This document shows, one piece after another, positions 43,101-51,416 of a DNA stretch of 64,000 bases (position 1 is its first letter; every line of letters begins with the position of its first letter). This stretch comes from Paludibacteraceae bacterium (GTDB lineage Bacteria; Bacteroidota; Bacteroidia; Bacteroidales; Paludibacteraceae): positions 20,601-84,600 of the forward strand of contig JAKSKR010000010.1 in assembly GCA_024401645.1 (NCBI GenBank), read 5' to 3'. The notes beneath the pieces are model-generated. The model was not told the origin of the DNA and ran no database searches. It worked only from the letters and a program-made list of their open reading frames with translations. The position numbers were made by a program, and so were the translations under genes.

Positions 43101-45955
43101 ACGTATTCTCGGTTAAGATTGTTGACGAGGTTTGTAACAAGACCGACAATTCTACTGAATTTGAAACCACTTTGCCAATTGCAGTTCGCGAACCAATCAG
43201 CATTATGCTTACTGCCGATACTGCAGTCTGCGAAGGTGCTGCTTTTGCCGCTGAAGTTAAGTGCGAACACTTGCTCGATGCCGATGCTACTGATGTTAAG
43301 TGGACTGTGACTACCGACAATGGTATTTTGGCAAATGCAAAAACAATAACTGCTGCTAGCGAAACTTCTAACAGCATCACTCCAGACCCTCAAACAACAA
43401 CCATCGAAAAGTTGACTCTGAAGGTTGCTATCGACGATAAGGTTTGTCCTAACAATGCTAATGCTTCTGTATCTACCGATGTTAATATCTACAAGAAGTT
43501 AGACGTTACTGTTACTACCGACCGTACCGACGACTTGTTCTGTATGAAGAACGATGCTGGCATTACCTTCACTGCCGTAACTAACAGAGGTTATGTTAAG
43601 CGTTACGATTGGATTGCCGACGGTGTGCTCGACAAGTCTACATATGCTGGCGATAACACCCATACTTTTGCTGTTGAAACCGAAGGTACCCATGTATATG
43701 GTGTTACAATGACCGATGGCGTTTGTAACTTGCCAGGCGAAAGCGAATTTAAGTTCTCGGTTCCTGTTAAGACGCGTAAGCCAATTGAACTTACCCTTAC
43801 AAGCGACACTGCCGTTTGTGTAACCGGTAAGATCAACGCATCTGTTGAGTGTCAGCATTTGCTCGATGCTACAGGTTCGGTTGTAACTTGGGTTGTTGAA
43901 ACTGCTAATGGTCAGTTGGCAACTGCTCAAACAACTACAGAAGACCAGAAGACTTCAAACTCTGTTCTTCCACGTTCTACTACTAACACTACCGAGGCTC
44001 TTATGTTGACTGCTTCAACAACCGACGAGGTTTGCTTGAACGATGACAATACAACTAGGGTAGTACTCGACACCAAGAAGACTAACATTTACAAGGAACT
44101 TGATGTAACTGTTGCTTACAATCGTACCGACAACTTGTTCTGTATGGAAGGCAACTCTGAAATTGAATTTACTGCTACTACAAACAAGGGTGTTGTAAAT
44201 AAGTATGAATGGACAGCCGATGGCTCGGTTGTTGCAACTACCGGTGCAAACGAAAACTCGTATAAGTTCCTTGTTCTTACCGAGGGCACTCACGTTTATG
44301 GCGTGAAGATGTACGATGGTGTTTGTAGCGTTGACGGTAATCCTTACCCATTCTCCCAGTCTGTTGAAACTCGTAAGCCTGTTACCATTCAGTTGAATCC
44401 GGCTTCTGTTGCATTCTGCGAAGATGGTTCAGTAAATATTGAAGCAAAGCTTGAACATCTGTTGGCCGATCCTTCTTCTGTGGCTTGGGCTGTATCTGCT
44501 AATGGCCAGTTGGCTTCTGCAACATCTGCAACTGCCGAAGGTATTGCAACCAATACATTGACTGCTAATGTTGCTAACCTCACAACTTCAAAGGAAAACG
44601 TTACAGTTTCTGCTAAAGTTCACGACGATGTTTGCTTGCGCGATGTGAATGCCGATGACGTTACTATTGACATGCACAAGTTGGTAGACATTACTTTGAC
44701 TGTAGATGGTGTTAATGGTAGCAAGTGTTTGGTTAACCCTGGTGACGAGGTCGTTAATTTGACAGTTAACATCAACAGAGGTGACCCTGCTTATTACATC
44801 TGGTCAAATAACGATAGAACTGAAGAACCAAATACCCAGTACACGCTTACCCTTGGTTCTAACTTCATCACCGTTCTTGCATTCGACTTGGTTTGTAAGA
44901 AAGACGGTGCAGCTGCAACTGCTCTAACTTCTGTCGAAACACGTAACCCTCTCAACATTTCAGTTGCTCAAACAAAGGGTGTAACTCCTACTTGTGTTGG
45001 CGAAGAGGTTGAAATGAGCACAACTGTTACAAATAATTTCGAAGGTGACCTTGTTATCTACTCTTGGTCTCCTGTTGCTAGCGACCAGCCTGTAATTACC
45101 GATAAGCCAGGTGTTGGTGTTACCAACTATGTGGCAACAGTAATTGCTTCAAACGGCATCTGTCCTGCACAGAGCAACTCTTCTTCTGTAACTGTTCAAG
45201 ACTCTGTTTACATCAGCATCGATGCTCCTGAAACTTTGTGTCAGGAACAAGATTCTTCTGTTGCATTGCCACTCACTGTTACTGTTATTAGTGGTAATCC
45301 ACAGTCATTCGTTTGGTCAACAGGCGAAGAAACTGTAAATGGTAATATAGATGTTTACCCTACAAGAAGCCAACAGTTCTGGGTATATGCAAAAGACCAG
45401 ATTTGTGCTAACTCGTTCAAGGTTTACACTAAACCAGTCGATGTGTCTAACAACTTCACTCTACTTTCATCTGCAAAGTATTACGAAGTTCAGATGGGTA
45501 CCGACGTTCAGTTGAATGCAAAGATTAAGGAAAGCGGTGTTTATAGCGCTCCTGAAAACGTTACTTGGTATCGCGATGAAAAGGCTAGAGGTACCGTTCC
45601 TATGGGCGACTTCAACATGAATATGCCTAAACAGGGTACTTATGTATTCTATGCAGTTGCCGATGGCGGTCATTGCGGCATGATTACTTCAGAACCTTTC
45701 GAAGTTGAAGTTGGCGACTATCATCAGGTGCCAAATGCATTTACTCCATACAACGACAATCCGAAGAACAACATCTTCATGAAGGGTTATTACGTTGAAA
45801 TCTTCAACCGTTACCAGCAGTTGGTATTCGAAGGCGACAATGGTTGGGATGGTAAGTACAACGGCTCACTTGCTGACCCTGGTACCTACTTCTACCGCTT
45901 GCGCAAGAAGGATGGACGTATGTTGAAGGGTACCATCGAATTGGTTAAATTCTAA
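40166..45955 (+). CDS. Giant surface protein with NWWG domain, Ig-like repeats and gldCTD-type sorting domain
   Basis: 1929 residues. A long N-terminal leader ends in a signal-peptide core (SLVLVGGLLAPTVANAD, to about 47). The next 85 residues (NWWGAENVK ... FTWQTGG ... VKFTG) match the N-terminus of the TonB-like protein at 36129. A middle part (about 170-920) has immunoglobulin-like strands and a jelly-roll-like segment. From about 922 a unit of 195-200 residues repeats at least three times (RDDSLFC, RTDDLFC, RTDNLFC as unit starts; each has paired Cys, EGTHVYGV and TRKP). The end (VPNAFTPYNDNPKNNIF ... GWDGKYNGSLADPGTYFYRL) is the gliding-motility-associated C-terminal domain, a type B signal for type IX secretion. 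Likely a Cys-stabilised cell-surface adhesin exported with the OmpA and PorP/SprF partners that follow. Confidence 0.88.
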   Translation: MITKCIVSVFTRVCKTAVLFDSSLRNRLTKSLVLVGGLLAPTVANADLIYKNWWGAENVKVSQLNDCGSVYSISYTAQNQGQLQLDKDGVNVSSKNTVFASDMTDFTWQTGGSSAVKFTGSTTTNLVIYLVSGSEKDTLTSVLPTYGSLMVKGEGYKNMSLTSTPTFTAMYCEGSSSSYPSNATFQWQKYDSETSSWVNIDDATESEYTAPAKSLLDETKVRVVMTSNGKSMTSGSVTVTYAMPSVAVKLEGAESFETVQKPHYENELDFGKPASVEFIPVGGAEFDTYELYSRSDNDKKFSTLVATISGDNPVYNFKPEENLEYLVVATGNDVRPGHDSKPVSVKDTFFVRVRYSWDEGAELDTLFFDDFGRFTKSNQYTTFDGKEFTDFLTDQEGESDTIVNYWAPDYFNSVKNHKYATNDPMVGPLDEGEECGSTGYLSHYVCWTDKGHCDGYRVEDGYYAILPNPDYSNCGQNVKDYWNGYDHTTEESGVLGGMLFVNCADGSRNKVLIEREIQIDNDCDNARLLFSAYVNNATAIASNTPVNVRLLVISGTDTIASVPSGNIYPRSMKGGMWANLSFMFSATKGGKYTLQLVNNQEGGKSAGNDLLFDDILILAAYPTVNVYRDREKNSMQPIDTCEAGEYPLYLLNQHDIKKYINNPKYLYQYSKDSINWTNIGAITNIDSFVVVLDRENPLSWDTTYYRGIVGSNSEVIDAILEGNPPALSCDNVYAISEPFRVIYDFGGPLDEDAEASLCVGDTFSIKVHSHKRPVYRWVDSKTNEVINNMDTTFTYVVSAEDPADSVFYFVAESRLGCTDTMKVTVHRKLFVDFKTPDPFITCATDNTPAQLTDIFPAEGAKFDWKSGEFVETEGSDKLVIPSSLPQQGTFEVTGSAEGYCTTTKSFKYDIHNKINAVLIADDRDDSLFCNGANVKLKLTANVSVGTPVTYYWLNDGQQVAFTKHPENTYSFGGLTEGNHVFSVKIVDEVCNKTDNSTEFETTLPIAVREPISIMLTADTAVCEGAAFAAEVKCEHLLDADATDVKWTVTTDNGILANAKTITAASETSNSITPDPQTTTIEKLTLKVAIDDKVCPNNANASVSTDVNIYKKLDVTVTTDRTDDLFCMKNDAGITFTAVTNRGYVKRYDWIADGVLDKSTYAGDNTHTFAVETEGTHVYGVTMTDGVCNLPGESEFKFSVPVKTRKPIELTLTSDTAVCVTGKINASVECQHLLDATGSVVTWVVETANGQLATAQTTTEDQKTSNSVLPRSTTNTTEALMLTASTTDEVCLNDDNTTRVVLDTKKTNIYKELDVTVAYNRTDNLFCMEGNSEIEFTATTNKGVVNKYEWTADGSVVATTGANENSYKFLVLTEGTHVYGVKMYDGVCSVDGNPYPFSQSVETRKPVTIQLNPASVAFCEDGSVNIEAKLEHLLADPSSVAWAVSANGQLASATSATAEGIATNTLTANVANLTTSKENVTVSAKVHDDVCLRDVNADDVTIDMHKLVDITLTVDGVNGSKCLVNPGDEVVNLTVNINRGDPAYYIWSNNDRTEEPNTQYTLTLGSNFITVLAFDLVCKKDGAAATALTSVETRNPLNISVAQTKGVTPTCVGEEVEMSTTVTNNFEGDLVIYSWSPVASDQPVITDKPGVGVTNYVATVIASNGICPAQSNSSSVTVQDSVYISIDAPETLCQEQDSSVALPLTVTVISGNPQSFVWSTGEETVNGNIDVYPTRSQQFWVYAKDQICANSFKVYTKPVDVSNNFTLLSSAKYYEVQMGTDVQLNAKIKESGVYSAPENVTWYRDEKARGTVPMGDFNMNMPKQGTYVFYAVADGGHCGMITSEPFEVEVGDYHQVPNAFTPYNDNPKNNIFMKGYYVEIFNRYQQLVFEGDNGWDGKYNGSLADPGTYFYRLRKKDGRMLKGTIELVKF
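42928..45230 (+). repeat. Tandem approx. 195-200-codon repeats inside the giant protein gene
   Basis: Unit starts near 42931, 43520 and 44122, with a more diverged one near 44707, give a period of about 590-600 bases. Each unit encodes two Ig-like halves with conserved Cys, W and EGTHVYG positions. The copies differ at many bases, so this is an old, selected protein repeat rather than a recent DNA expansion. Confidence 0.7.
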
Positions 45956-45988
45956 GTCAGATTCTATTAATACGATTATAGATATATT

Positions 45989-47290
45989 ATGAAAAAGGTT
46001 ATAATAGCTGCTCTCGGTCTTTTGTGCACCGCTCAGGCATTTGCACTTGAAGGTCGTTATGGTAGGGGCCATTATGAGTTCGAGGGTTCATCAAAAAATA
46101 CCAAGGCAGAGGAATTGCCTATGTCACCTTACAAGAAAGGTTCGTTGGTATTCTTCCGCAGAGATACTGCATATATGTTCTATCCGAATAAGAATAAAGA
46201 CTTGGATTCACTTGTCGTTTGTCCTGAATTGATGGCTCTTGATATTGATGGAACATTTGCTTACGACGAGGCTGGAAAGAAGATCTACTTCGTTAAGAAG
46301 CACGACAATCCTAACTTCACTGTCTTGTACGAGGCAACCGAGGAAAATGGCAAGTTCACTAGCGTAAAACCTTTGCGTATTAAGGGTACCATGGCAGAAA
46401 AGAACGAGATTAAGGGTACAACCCTTGCAATGGGTCGTTACAACTTCTCTCACCCAGGTACTAAAGGCTTCCACAACCCATCTCTTGCTGAAAGAGGTAA
46501 GAAGATTTACTTCTCTGGTCAGTTTAAGGCTGGTAAGGGTGGTCGAGACATCTACTATATTGAAAAGGAAAAGGACGAAGAGGGTGTTATCTGGTCTCGT
46601 CCTGAACCAGTGGGCGACACTTTGAATACCGAGTTTACTGAAGACTATCCGTTGGTAGTAGGCGATACTGCACTTTACTTCGCCTCTAACCGTCCTGGTG
46701 GTCAGGGTGGTCTCGATATTTGGGCTTTCCATAAGAGACGTAACGAATCGTTGTGGAAGGAAGCCGTAAACTTGGGCCCAATCTTCAACTCAAGCGAAAA
46801 CGATTACAACGTTGCTTATAACCGTAGTTCAATGTATTTCTTGTCTAACCGTGCAGGAACTCGTGGTAAGAGCGATATTTACTACCCTGTACATTACGAC
46901 TTCAAGTTCGACAAGGAATTGGCTATCGACAATACTATCGAAGAACCAAAGGGCTTCAACTGGGTGCTCTTCTTCTTCGATTATAACTCTTCCGATTCTA
47001 AACCTGAATATGAGGTTCAGATGGACGAATTGCACCGCGCAATGCTTGAATATCCTGGTTCTACTTTCGTCATCTTGGGTTACACCGATAACCGTGGTTC
47101 CGAGGACTACAACTTGAAGCTTTCGCAGAAGCGTGCTGAATATGTTCGCCAAATGTTGATTAACCGCGGCTTCGATGGCAGAAAGCTTAAGGCAGAGGGT
47201 AGAGGTATGGCCGATCCAATTGTTCCAGATGCTCAAACTGAAGAAGAGCACGAACAGAACCGCCGTGTAGAAGTTCGATTGTTAGACTAA
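45989..47290 (+). CDS. OmpA-family protein with PD40 repeats
   Basis: 433 residues. Signal peptide MKKVIIAALGLLCTAQAFA; PD40-like beta-propeller blades (GKKIYFVKKHDN, GKKIYFSGQFKAGKGGRDIYYIE, ALYFASNRPGGQGGLDIW, SMYFLSNRAGTRGKSDIY); C-terminal OmpA domain (FDYNSSDSKPEYEVQMDELHRAM ... ILGYTDNRGSEDYNLKLSQKRAEYV) that binds peptidoglycan. This arrangement recurs beside type IX cargo genes. It follows the giant gene by 33 bases and may anchor the secretion partner complex. Confidence 0.92.
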   Translation: MKKVIIAALGLLCTAQAFALEGRYGRGHYEFEGSSKNTKAEELPMSPYKKGSLVFFRRDTAYMFYPNKNKDLDSLVVCPELMALDIDGTFAYDEAGKKIYFVKKHDNPNFTVLYEATEENGKFTSVKPLRIKGTMAEKNEIKGTTLAMGRYNFSHPGTKGFHNPSLAERGKKIYFSGQFKAGKGGRDIYYIEKEKDEEGVIWSRPEPVGDTLNTEFTEDYPLVVGDTALYFASNRPGGQGGLDIWAFHKRRNESLWKEAVNLGPIFNSSENDYNVAYNRSSMYFLSNRAGTRGKSDIYYPVHYDFKFDKELAIDNTIEEPKGFNWVLFFFDYNSSDSKPEYEVQMDELHRAMLEYPGSTFVILGYTDNRGSEDYNLKLSQKRAEYVRQMLINRGFDGRKLKAEGRGMADPIVPDAQTEEEHEQNRRVEVRLLD

Positions 47291-47332
47291 TTAAGAACTG
47301 TTGTTCATTTTAAAAGAAAATCACATTAAGTT

Positions 47333-48256
47333 ATGAAAAAAATACTGACATTGATGTCGTCTCTCTTCCTGGCCTTCTCGGCAAGTGCCCAGCAAGATTT
47401 GATGTTGTCGCAACAGTTCTTCTCTCGTATTAACAAGAATCCGGCCGGTGTCGGTAACATTCCCGACTTGGATGCTTTCCTTTTGGGTCGTTACCAGTGG
47501 GCTAACATGAAAGACTCTCCAAAGTCTGGCGTGTTGAACTTGTGTACCTACCGCGAAAAGTTACACTCTGGTTTCGGTTTCTCTATGGCATACGACAACC
47601 TTGGTGTTGCTAAACAGATGTATAACCCTAAATTGGTTTACTCTTACCAATTGAACCTCGACGAGGAAATGGTGCTTTCTTTCGGTGTGTCTGCCGGTGT
47701 CCAGTATGGCTACTACGATGCTGCAAAGTACACACTTGAAGACGAAACCGAACGTAAGGATGGCGACTTCCCTGATGATAGACAGACTAAAGTGAGCCCC
47801 GATTTCGACTTTGGTGCCGAACTCCTAACTCCTCGCATCTTGGTTGGTGCTTCTTGTACACACTTGGCTCAAAACGAGTCTACAACATTGCAGAACTCTC
47901 GCCACATATATGTTTACGGCCGTTACATCTTCACTCTCGACGATAAGTGGGACGTTGCTCCAATGTTGTCTTGGATGAACAAGGAAAGCGTAAACGTTGC
48001 CGAGCTTAACTTTACGGCTATGTATAACCGCTTGTTCTGGGGTGGCCTTACTTATCATCCTGACCTTATGGAAGGCTTTAGCACTAATCCGGTTGCTATT
48101 TCTGCAGGTCTCGAATGGGAAAATTTCCGTATTGGTTATTGCTTTGACTACAACTTTGGTAAGGTTGCCGACTATGCCGGCACTGCACATGAGTTGTTCT
48201 TGTCTTACTCATTCCGTAACAAGGATACTGGTCCGAAGTACGAAAAGTTTGAATAA
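47333..48256 (+). CDS. PorP/SprF-family type IX secretion partner
   Basis: 307 residues. Signal peptide MKKILTLMSSLFLAFSASA, then QQDLMLSQQFFSRINKNPAGVG, the hallmark of the PorP/SprF family of outer-membrane beta-barrels. In Flavobacterium, SprF-type proteins work with type B cargo such as SprB; the genes here show the same order (cargo, OmpA, SprF-like). The final strand ends YSFRNKD. It starts 42 bases after the OmpA gene. Confidence 0.92.
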   Translation: MKKILTLMSSLFLAFSASAQQDLMLSQQFFSRINKNPAGVGNIPDLDAFLLGRYQWANMKDSPKSGVLNLCTYREKLHSGFGFSMAYDNLGVAKQMYNPKLVYSYQLNLDEEMVLSFGVSAGVQYGYYDAAKYTLEDETERKDGDFPDDRQTKVSPDFDFGAELLTPRILVGASCTHLAQNESTTLQNSRHIYVYGRYIFTLDDKWDVAPMLSWMNKESVNVAELNFTAMYNRLFWGGLTYHPDLMEGFSTNPVAISAGLEWENFRIGYCFDYNFGKVADYAGTAHELFLSYSFRNKDTGPKYEKFE

Positions 48257-48277
48257 TATTTCTAATCAGTTAGAAGC

Positions 48278-48652
48278 ATGAAGAGATTAACACTTTTTCT
48301 TTGTTCCATTATGTTGGCTGCTGTAGCTTGCTCGTCAACAAAGGAACTTTCTACCACATCTACCGAAACGGTTAAGTCTGGTAAGAAATTCACGCTTTCT
48401 ATGAAGTCAAACCCGTCTACTGGTTACCGCTGGGTGTGGGCTAACAGGGCTGAAGCTGCTGCCGACTCTGTCAGCTACGAATTCGTTGCCGATGAGAATA
48501 AGTCGAAGATGATGGGCGCTGGTGGTACCGACACTTGGACGTTTAAGGCAAAGGCCGAAGGTGCCGACTCTCTCGTCTTCTTGTATGTAAGACCTTGGGA
48601 CAAGGAAACTGCTCCTGCCGATTCAATGGTCTTCCACTTCAAGGTTAAGTAA
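48278..48652 (+). CDS. Chagasin-like (I42) protease inhibitor lipoprotein
   Basis: 124 residues. Lipobox AVACS gives a lipid-anchored Cys about residue 18. The mature part has the three chagasin loops: NPSTGYRW (family NPTTGY.W), GAGGTDTWTF (G.GG...W.F) and YVRPWDKE (RPW). Chagasins block papain-like cysteine proteases. Position at the end of the type IX operon suggests protection of cell-surface proteins or of the cell itself from cysteine proteases; this is inference. Confidence 0.85.
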   Translation: MKRLTLFLCSIMLAAVACSSTKELSTTSTETVKSGKKFTLSMKSNPSTGYRWVWANRAEAAADSVSYEFVADENKSKMMGAGGTDTWTFKAKAEGADSLVFLYVRPWDKETAPADSMVFHFKVK

Positions 48653-48672
48653 ACTAGACAGACAATGATATG

Positions 48673-48708
48673 AAGGGATAGGTTTCAAAAAGCCTATCCC
48701 TTTTTTGT
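48673..48708 (+). terminator. Terminator of the type IX operon
   Basis: Stem AAGGGATAGG (48673-48682) with CCTATCCCTT (48693-48702), then TTTTG. Confidence 0.85.
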
Positions 48709-48732
48709 TAATGATTGTTGTTACTATTAAAA

Positions 48733-49287
48733 ATGATGACAGAATTAGAAAAGATGCGTTCTAACGTATTTTACCGTTTCGACGATTCTGACGTTATTGC
48801 AAGTGCAAACCATGCCAATGCCTTGTGTGCGCAGTTGCAGACTATGACTTTGAACAGTGCCAACTACCGTAACGTGATAGAAGAACTTGTGCCTGGTATT
48901 CCACAAAACTCATGCATTAATCCGCCTTTCCATTGCGACCACGGACATGGCATTAAAATGGGCGAGAACGTGTTTGTTAATTACAATGCCACCATGCTCG
49001 ACGGTGGACTCATAACCATTGGCAGCCGCACAAAAATTGGTCCTAATTGCCAGCTGGTAACTCCTAACCATCCGATGGACTTTTTGGAACGTCGTCTGCC
49101 ACAAGAAAAGTGTAGCCCCATTACCATTGGCGAAGATTGTTGGTTGGGCGCAGGCGTCATTGTTTGCCCTGGTGTTACCATAGGCAACCGCTCGGTCGTA
49201 GGGGCGGGTAGTGTGGTTGTGAAAGATATTCCAGACGATTGTTTGGCTGTTGGTAATCCTGCACACGTTGTTCGCAAGCTTAAGTAA
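48733..49287 (+). CDS. Sugar O-acetyltransferase (LacA/Maa type)
   Basis: 184 residues from ATG 48733 (another ATG follows directly at 48736). Left-handed beta-helix acetyltransferase: an N-terminal helical part (MRSNVFYRFDDSD) typical of maltose/galactoside acetyltransferases, then hexapeptide repeats (IGSRTKIGPNCQLVTPNHPM, ITIGEDCWLGAGVIVCPGVTIG). The catalytic His is in TPNHPM. It acetylates sugars with acetyl-CoA. Single gene, possibly from readthrough of the operon before it. Confidence 0.88.
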   Translation: MMTELEKMRSNVFYRFDDSDVIASANHANALCAQLQTMTLNSANYRNVIEELVPGIPQNSCINPPFHCDHGHGIKMGENVFVNYNATMLDGGLITIGSRTKIGPNCQLVTPNHPMDFLERRLPQEKCSPITIGEDCWLGAGVIVCPGVTIGNRSVVGAGSVVVKDIPDDCLAVGNPAHVVRKLK

Positions 49288-49356
49288 AAACTCGAATTTT
49301 TCGATGCTGAATTTCAGTTATTTGTAAAATTCTTTAAAAATAAATCTGCCAATCTC

Positions 49357-49386
49357 TTGCAAAGTCCCGAATTTTCCCTAACTTTG
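49357..49386 (+). promoter_or_regulatory. Promoter of the tRNA pair
   Basis: TTG at 49357-49359, a 19-base spacer and TAACTTTG at 49379-49386: a full match to the Bacteroidetes housekeeping promoter, 27 bases before the first tRNA base. Confidence 0.8.
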
Positions 49387-49412
49387 CATCGCATTACGAA
49401 AGTGATGAACAC

Positions 49413-49486
49413 GGCGGGGTAGCTCAGTTGGTTAGAGCGTCGGATTCATAACCCGGAGGTCACGAGTTCAATTCTCGTCCCCGCTA
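49413..49486 (+). tRNA. tRNA-Met (CAU), elongator type
   Basis: A complete cloverleaf: acceptor GGCGGGG with CCCCGCT (one G-U), D arm TAGCTCAGTTGGTTAGAGC, anticodon CAT in TTCATAA, T arm ACGAG/CTCGT with TTCAATT, discriminator A. The anticodon stem lacks the three G-C pairs next to the loop that mark initiator tRNA, so this is the elongator form. No CCA is encoded. Confidence 0.93.
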
Positions 49487-49516
49487 CTACTTTTAAAATC
49501 ACATTTACATATTCTT

Positions 49517-49589
49517 GGCGGATTAGTGTAGAGGCCTAGCACGCGACCCTCTCACGGTTGAGACTCGGGTTCGAATCCCGGATCCGCTA
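49517..49589 (+). tRNA. tRNA-Glu (CUC)
   Basis: Cloverleaf with acceptor GGCGGAT/ATCCGCT, anticodon stem CGACC/GGTTG around CTCTCAC (anticodon CTC), T arm TCGGG/CCCGG with TTCGAAT, discriminator A. It shares the promoter with tRNA-Met, 30 bases upstream, and has no encoded CCA. Confidence 0.93.
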
Positions 49590-49593
49590 CTTC

Positions 49594-49622
49594 AGCACAA
49601 CACTTTTAGTTGTGCTTTTTTA
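49594..49622 (+). terminator. Terminator of the tRNA operon
   Basis: Stem AGCACAAC (49594-49601) with GTTGTGCT (49609-49616) and a T-run, 5 bases after tRNA-Glu. Confidence 0.85.
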
Positions 49623-49823
49623 TTGCCTAACTTTGTTTGCCTAATTGTTCTGTTTGCCATCCATCTTCAAGTTTTTCTCCAATTCAACTAGCATTCGCAT
49701 CTTTTTCCGTATCTTTACAAGTTAGAAGCTTTTAGGAACGGTTTTGTTGTGTGCGTTGAATGCTTCGCCCACATAAACGGTTTATGACTGCTTCAAGTAA
49801 TATTTTGGAAAAACTACATTTTT

Positions 49824-50879
49824 ATGATTACCCAAAAAGTTGACGAAGGACTTATAAGTAAAGCCAAGGCTTTGGTCGATGGCGCTACAAATATTGTAAT
49901 AACAGCCCATGTTTCGCCCGACGGCGATGCTGTGGGTTCTACGTTAGCCATGTGTCATTACCTGAAGTCTCTTGGTAAGAATGCAACTGTTGTCCTTCCC
50001 ACTGCGTTCCCTGCATTTTTTAAGTGGTTGGAAGGTGCGCGTGAGGTGATCATTTTCAAGGATAACCGTCGCGCTGCCGTTAATGCCATTAATCAGGCAG
50101 ACCTCATCATCGCACAAGACTATAACGAACTGAAACGTTTGGGCGAAGATGGCATGCCAAAGGTGGTTAGGGAAACGACTTGCAAGAAGTTGATGATTGA
50201 CCACCACCTAAACCCAGAACCGTTTGCCGAGGTTACCATCTCTTACCCGCTAATGTCTTCCGCTTGCGAACTGCTCTACCGTGTGCTTCGCACTTGGAAT
50301 AATGGCGCATTGCTACCAAAGCACATTGCCGAATGCATCTTTACGGGTATGATGACCGATACTGGTTCTTTCTCTTATAATTCGAACGATCCGGATATTT
50401 ACTATATCGTTGCCGAACTCATTAAGTCTGGTATCGACAAAGACCAGATTCACCGCAATGTGTTCAACAACTACACTGCCGACCGTTACCGTATGATGGG
50501 TTATGCCCTTACAAAGATGGAAATTATTCCGGAATACGGAACTGCAATCATCACCATGTCGCGTGACGAGTTGAACCGTTTCAACTACCGCAAGGGCGAT
50601 ACCGAAGGCTTCGTAAATATGCCTTTGTCTATCAAGGGCGTTGTTTTCTCGGCTTTCCTAAAGGAAGAAGACAATCTCATTAAGATTTCGTTACGCTCGC
50701 AGGGTGAGTTCCCTTGCAACATTGTGGCTAACGAGAACTTCAATGGCGGTGGTCACCTCAACGCTTCTGGTGGCGAGGCGCATGGCGAGCAGCTCGAAGC
50801 GGTTGCTCAACGCTTACGTGACGTGTTGCCACGTTACAAGGATCTTTTCGATAAGGAACTGGCTAAAATTACCGATTAA
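49824..50879 (+). CDS. nrnA: DHH/DHHA1 phosphoesterase (NrnA-like)
   Basis: 351 residues. DHH motifs in order: ITAHVSPDGDAVGS, IAQDYNE, LMIDHHLNPEP (the DHH), TGMMTDTGSF; the DHHA1 domain with GGGHLNASGG closes it. This family degrades nano-RNA oligonucleotides and 3'-phosphoadenosine 5'-phosphate. First gene of an operon; its stop shares one base with the next start. Confidence 0.92.
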   Translation: MITQKVDEGLISKAKALVDGATNIVITAHVSPDGDAVGSTLAMCHYLKSLGKNATVVLPTAFPAFFKWLEGAREVIIFKDNRRAAVNAINQADLIIAQDYNELKRLGEDGMPKVVRETTCKKLMIDHHLNPEPFAEVTISYPLMSSACELLYRVLRTWNNGALLPKHIAECIFTGMMTDTGSFSYNSNDPDIYYIVAELIKSGIDKDQIHRNVFNNYTADRYRMMGYALTKMEIIPEYGTAIITMSRDELNRFNYRKGDTEGFVNMPLSIKGVVFSAFLKEEDNLIKISLRSQGEFPCNIVANENFNGGGHLNASGGEAHGEQLEAVAQRLRDVLPRYKDLFDKELAKITD

Positions 50880-51406
50880 TGAAGAATGTTATTTTCGTAG
50901 TATTTGCTTTGGTGGCTTGCTTGGCAGCTTGCAGCAGTAACGATGCTCCGCAAATTCCTGCAAACAAGTTGCCGGTTGACCATACCAAGGAAAACCTTAT
51001 TGAGTACAACAAGCAGTACATGGAATACGAAGACGATGAAATAAACAAGTACATCGATTCGTTACATTTACAGATGGACAAGGCTTCTAGTGGCATTCGT
51101 TACAAGCTAAACCTTTGTAGTAAGGTTAAGCCAACACCTGGCAGTAAGGTCAACATTACTTACTCCGTTTCGTTGCTCGACGGTACTTCTTGCCCCGACT
51201 TGACCAACAAGACCACAACGGTTGAGTTCGGAAAGGGAAAATTGCCGGTTGGTTTCGAAATCATTTTAGGTATTTTGGGCAAAGGTGGCTCGGGCGACTT
51301 CATCATTCCTTGCATGCTTGCCTATGGGGTTTCTGGCCGCGAAAACTGCATACCGCCATACTCGCCGGTGCGTTGCTCCATTACGTTGAATAATATTGAA
51401 TTTTAA
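50879..51406 (+). CDS. FKBP-type peptidyl-prolyl isomerase lipoprotein
   Basis: 175 residues. A lipobox (CLAACSS) gives a lipidated Cys near residue 19. The C-terminal FKBP domain shows VNITYSVSLLDGTSCPD, VEFGKGKLPVGFEIILG and the final MLAYGVSGRENCIPPYSPVRCSITL. Several aromatic active-site residues of canonical FKBP are altered, so activity is uncertain. The position next to a DUF4827 lipoprotein recalls the GldI-like isomerases of Bacteroidetes. Confidence 0.85.
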   Translation: MKNVIFVVFALVACLAACSSNDAPQIPANKLPVDHTKENLIEYNKQYMEYEDDEINKYIDSLHLQMDKASSGIRYKLNLCSKVKPTPGSKVNITYSVSLLDGTSCPDLTNKTTTVEFGKGKLPVGFEIILGILGKGGSGDFIIPCMLAYGVSGRENCIPPYSPVRCSITLNNIEF

Positions 51407-51416
51407 TATACACTGT

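Noticed and set aside
42928..45230. Repeats of the giant gene as CRISPR or recent tandem duplication
   Set aside because: Period about 600 bases, in frame, diverged at many sites: protein domain repeats.
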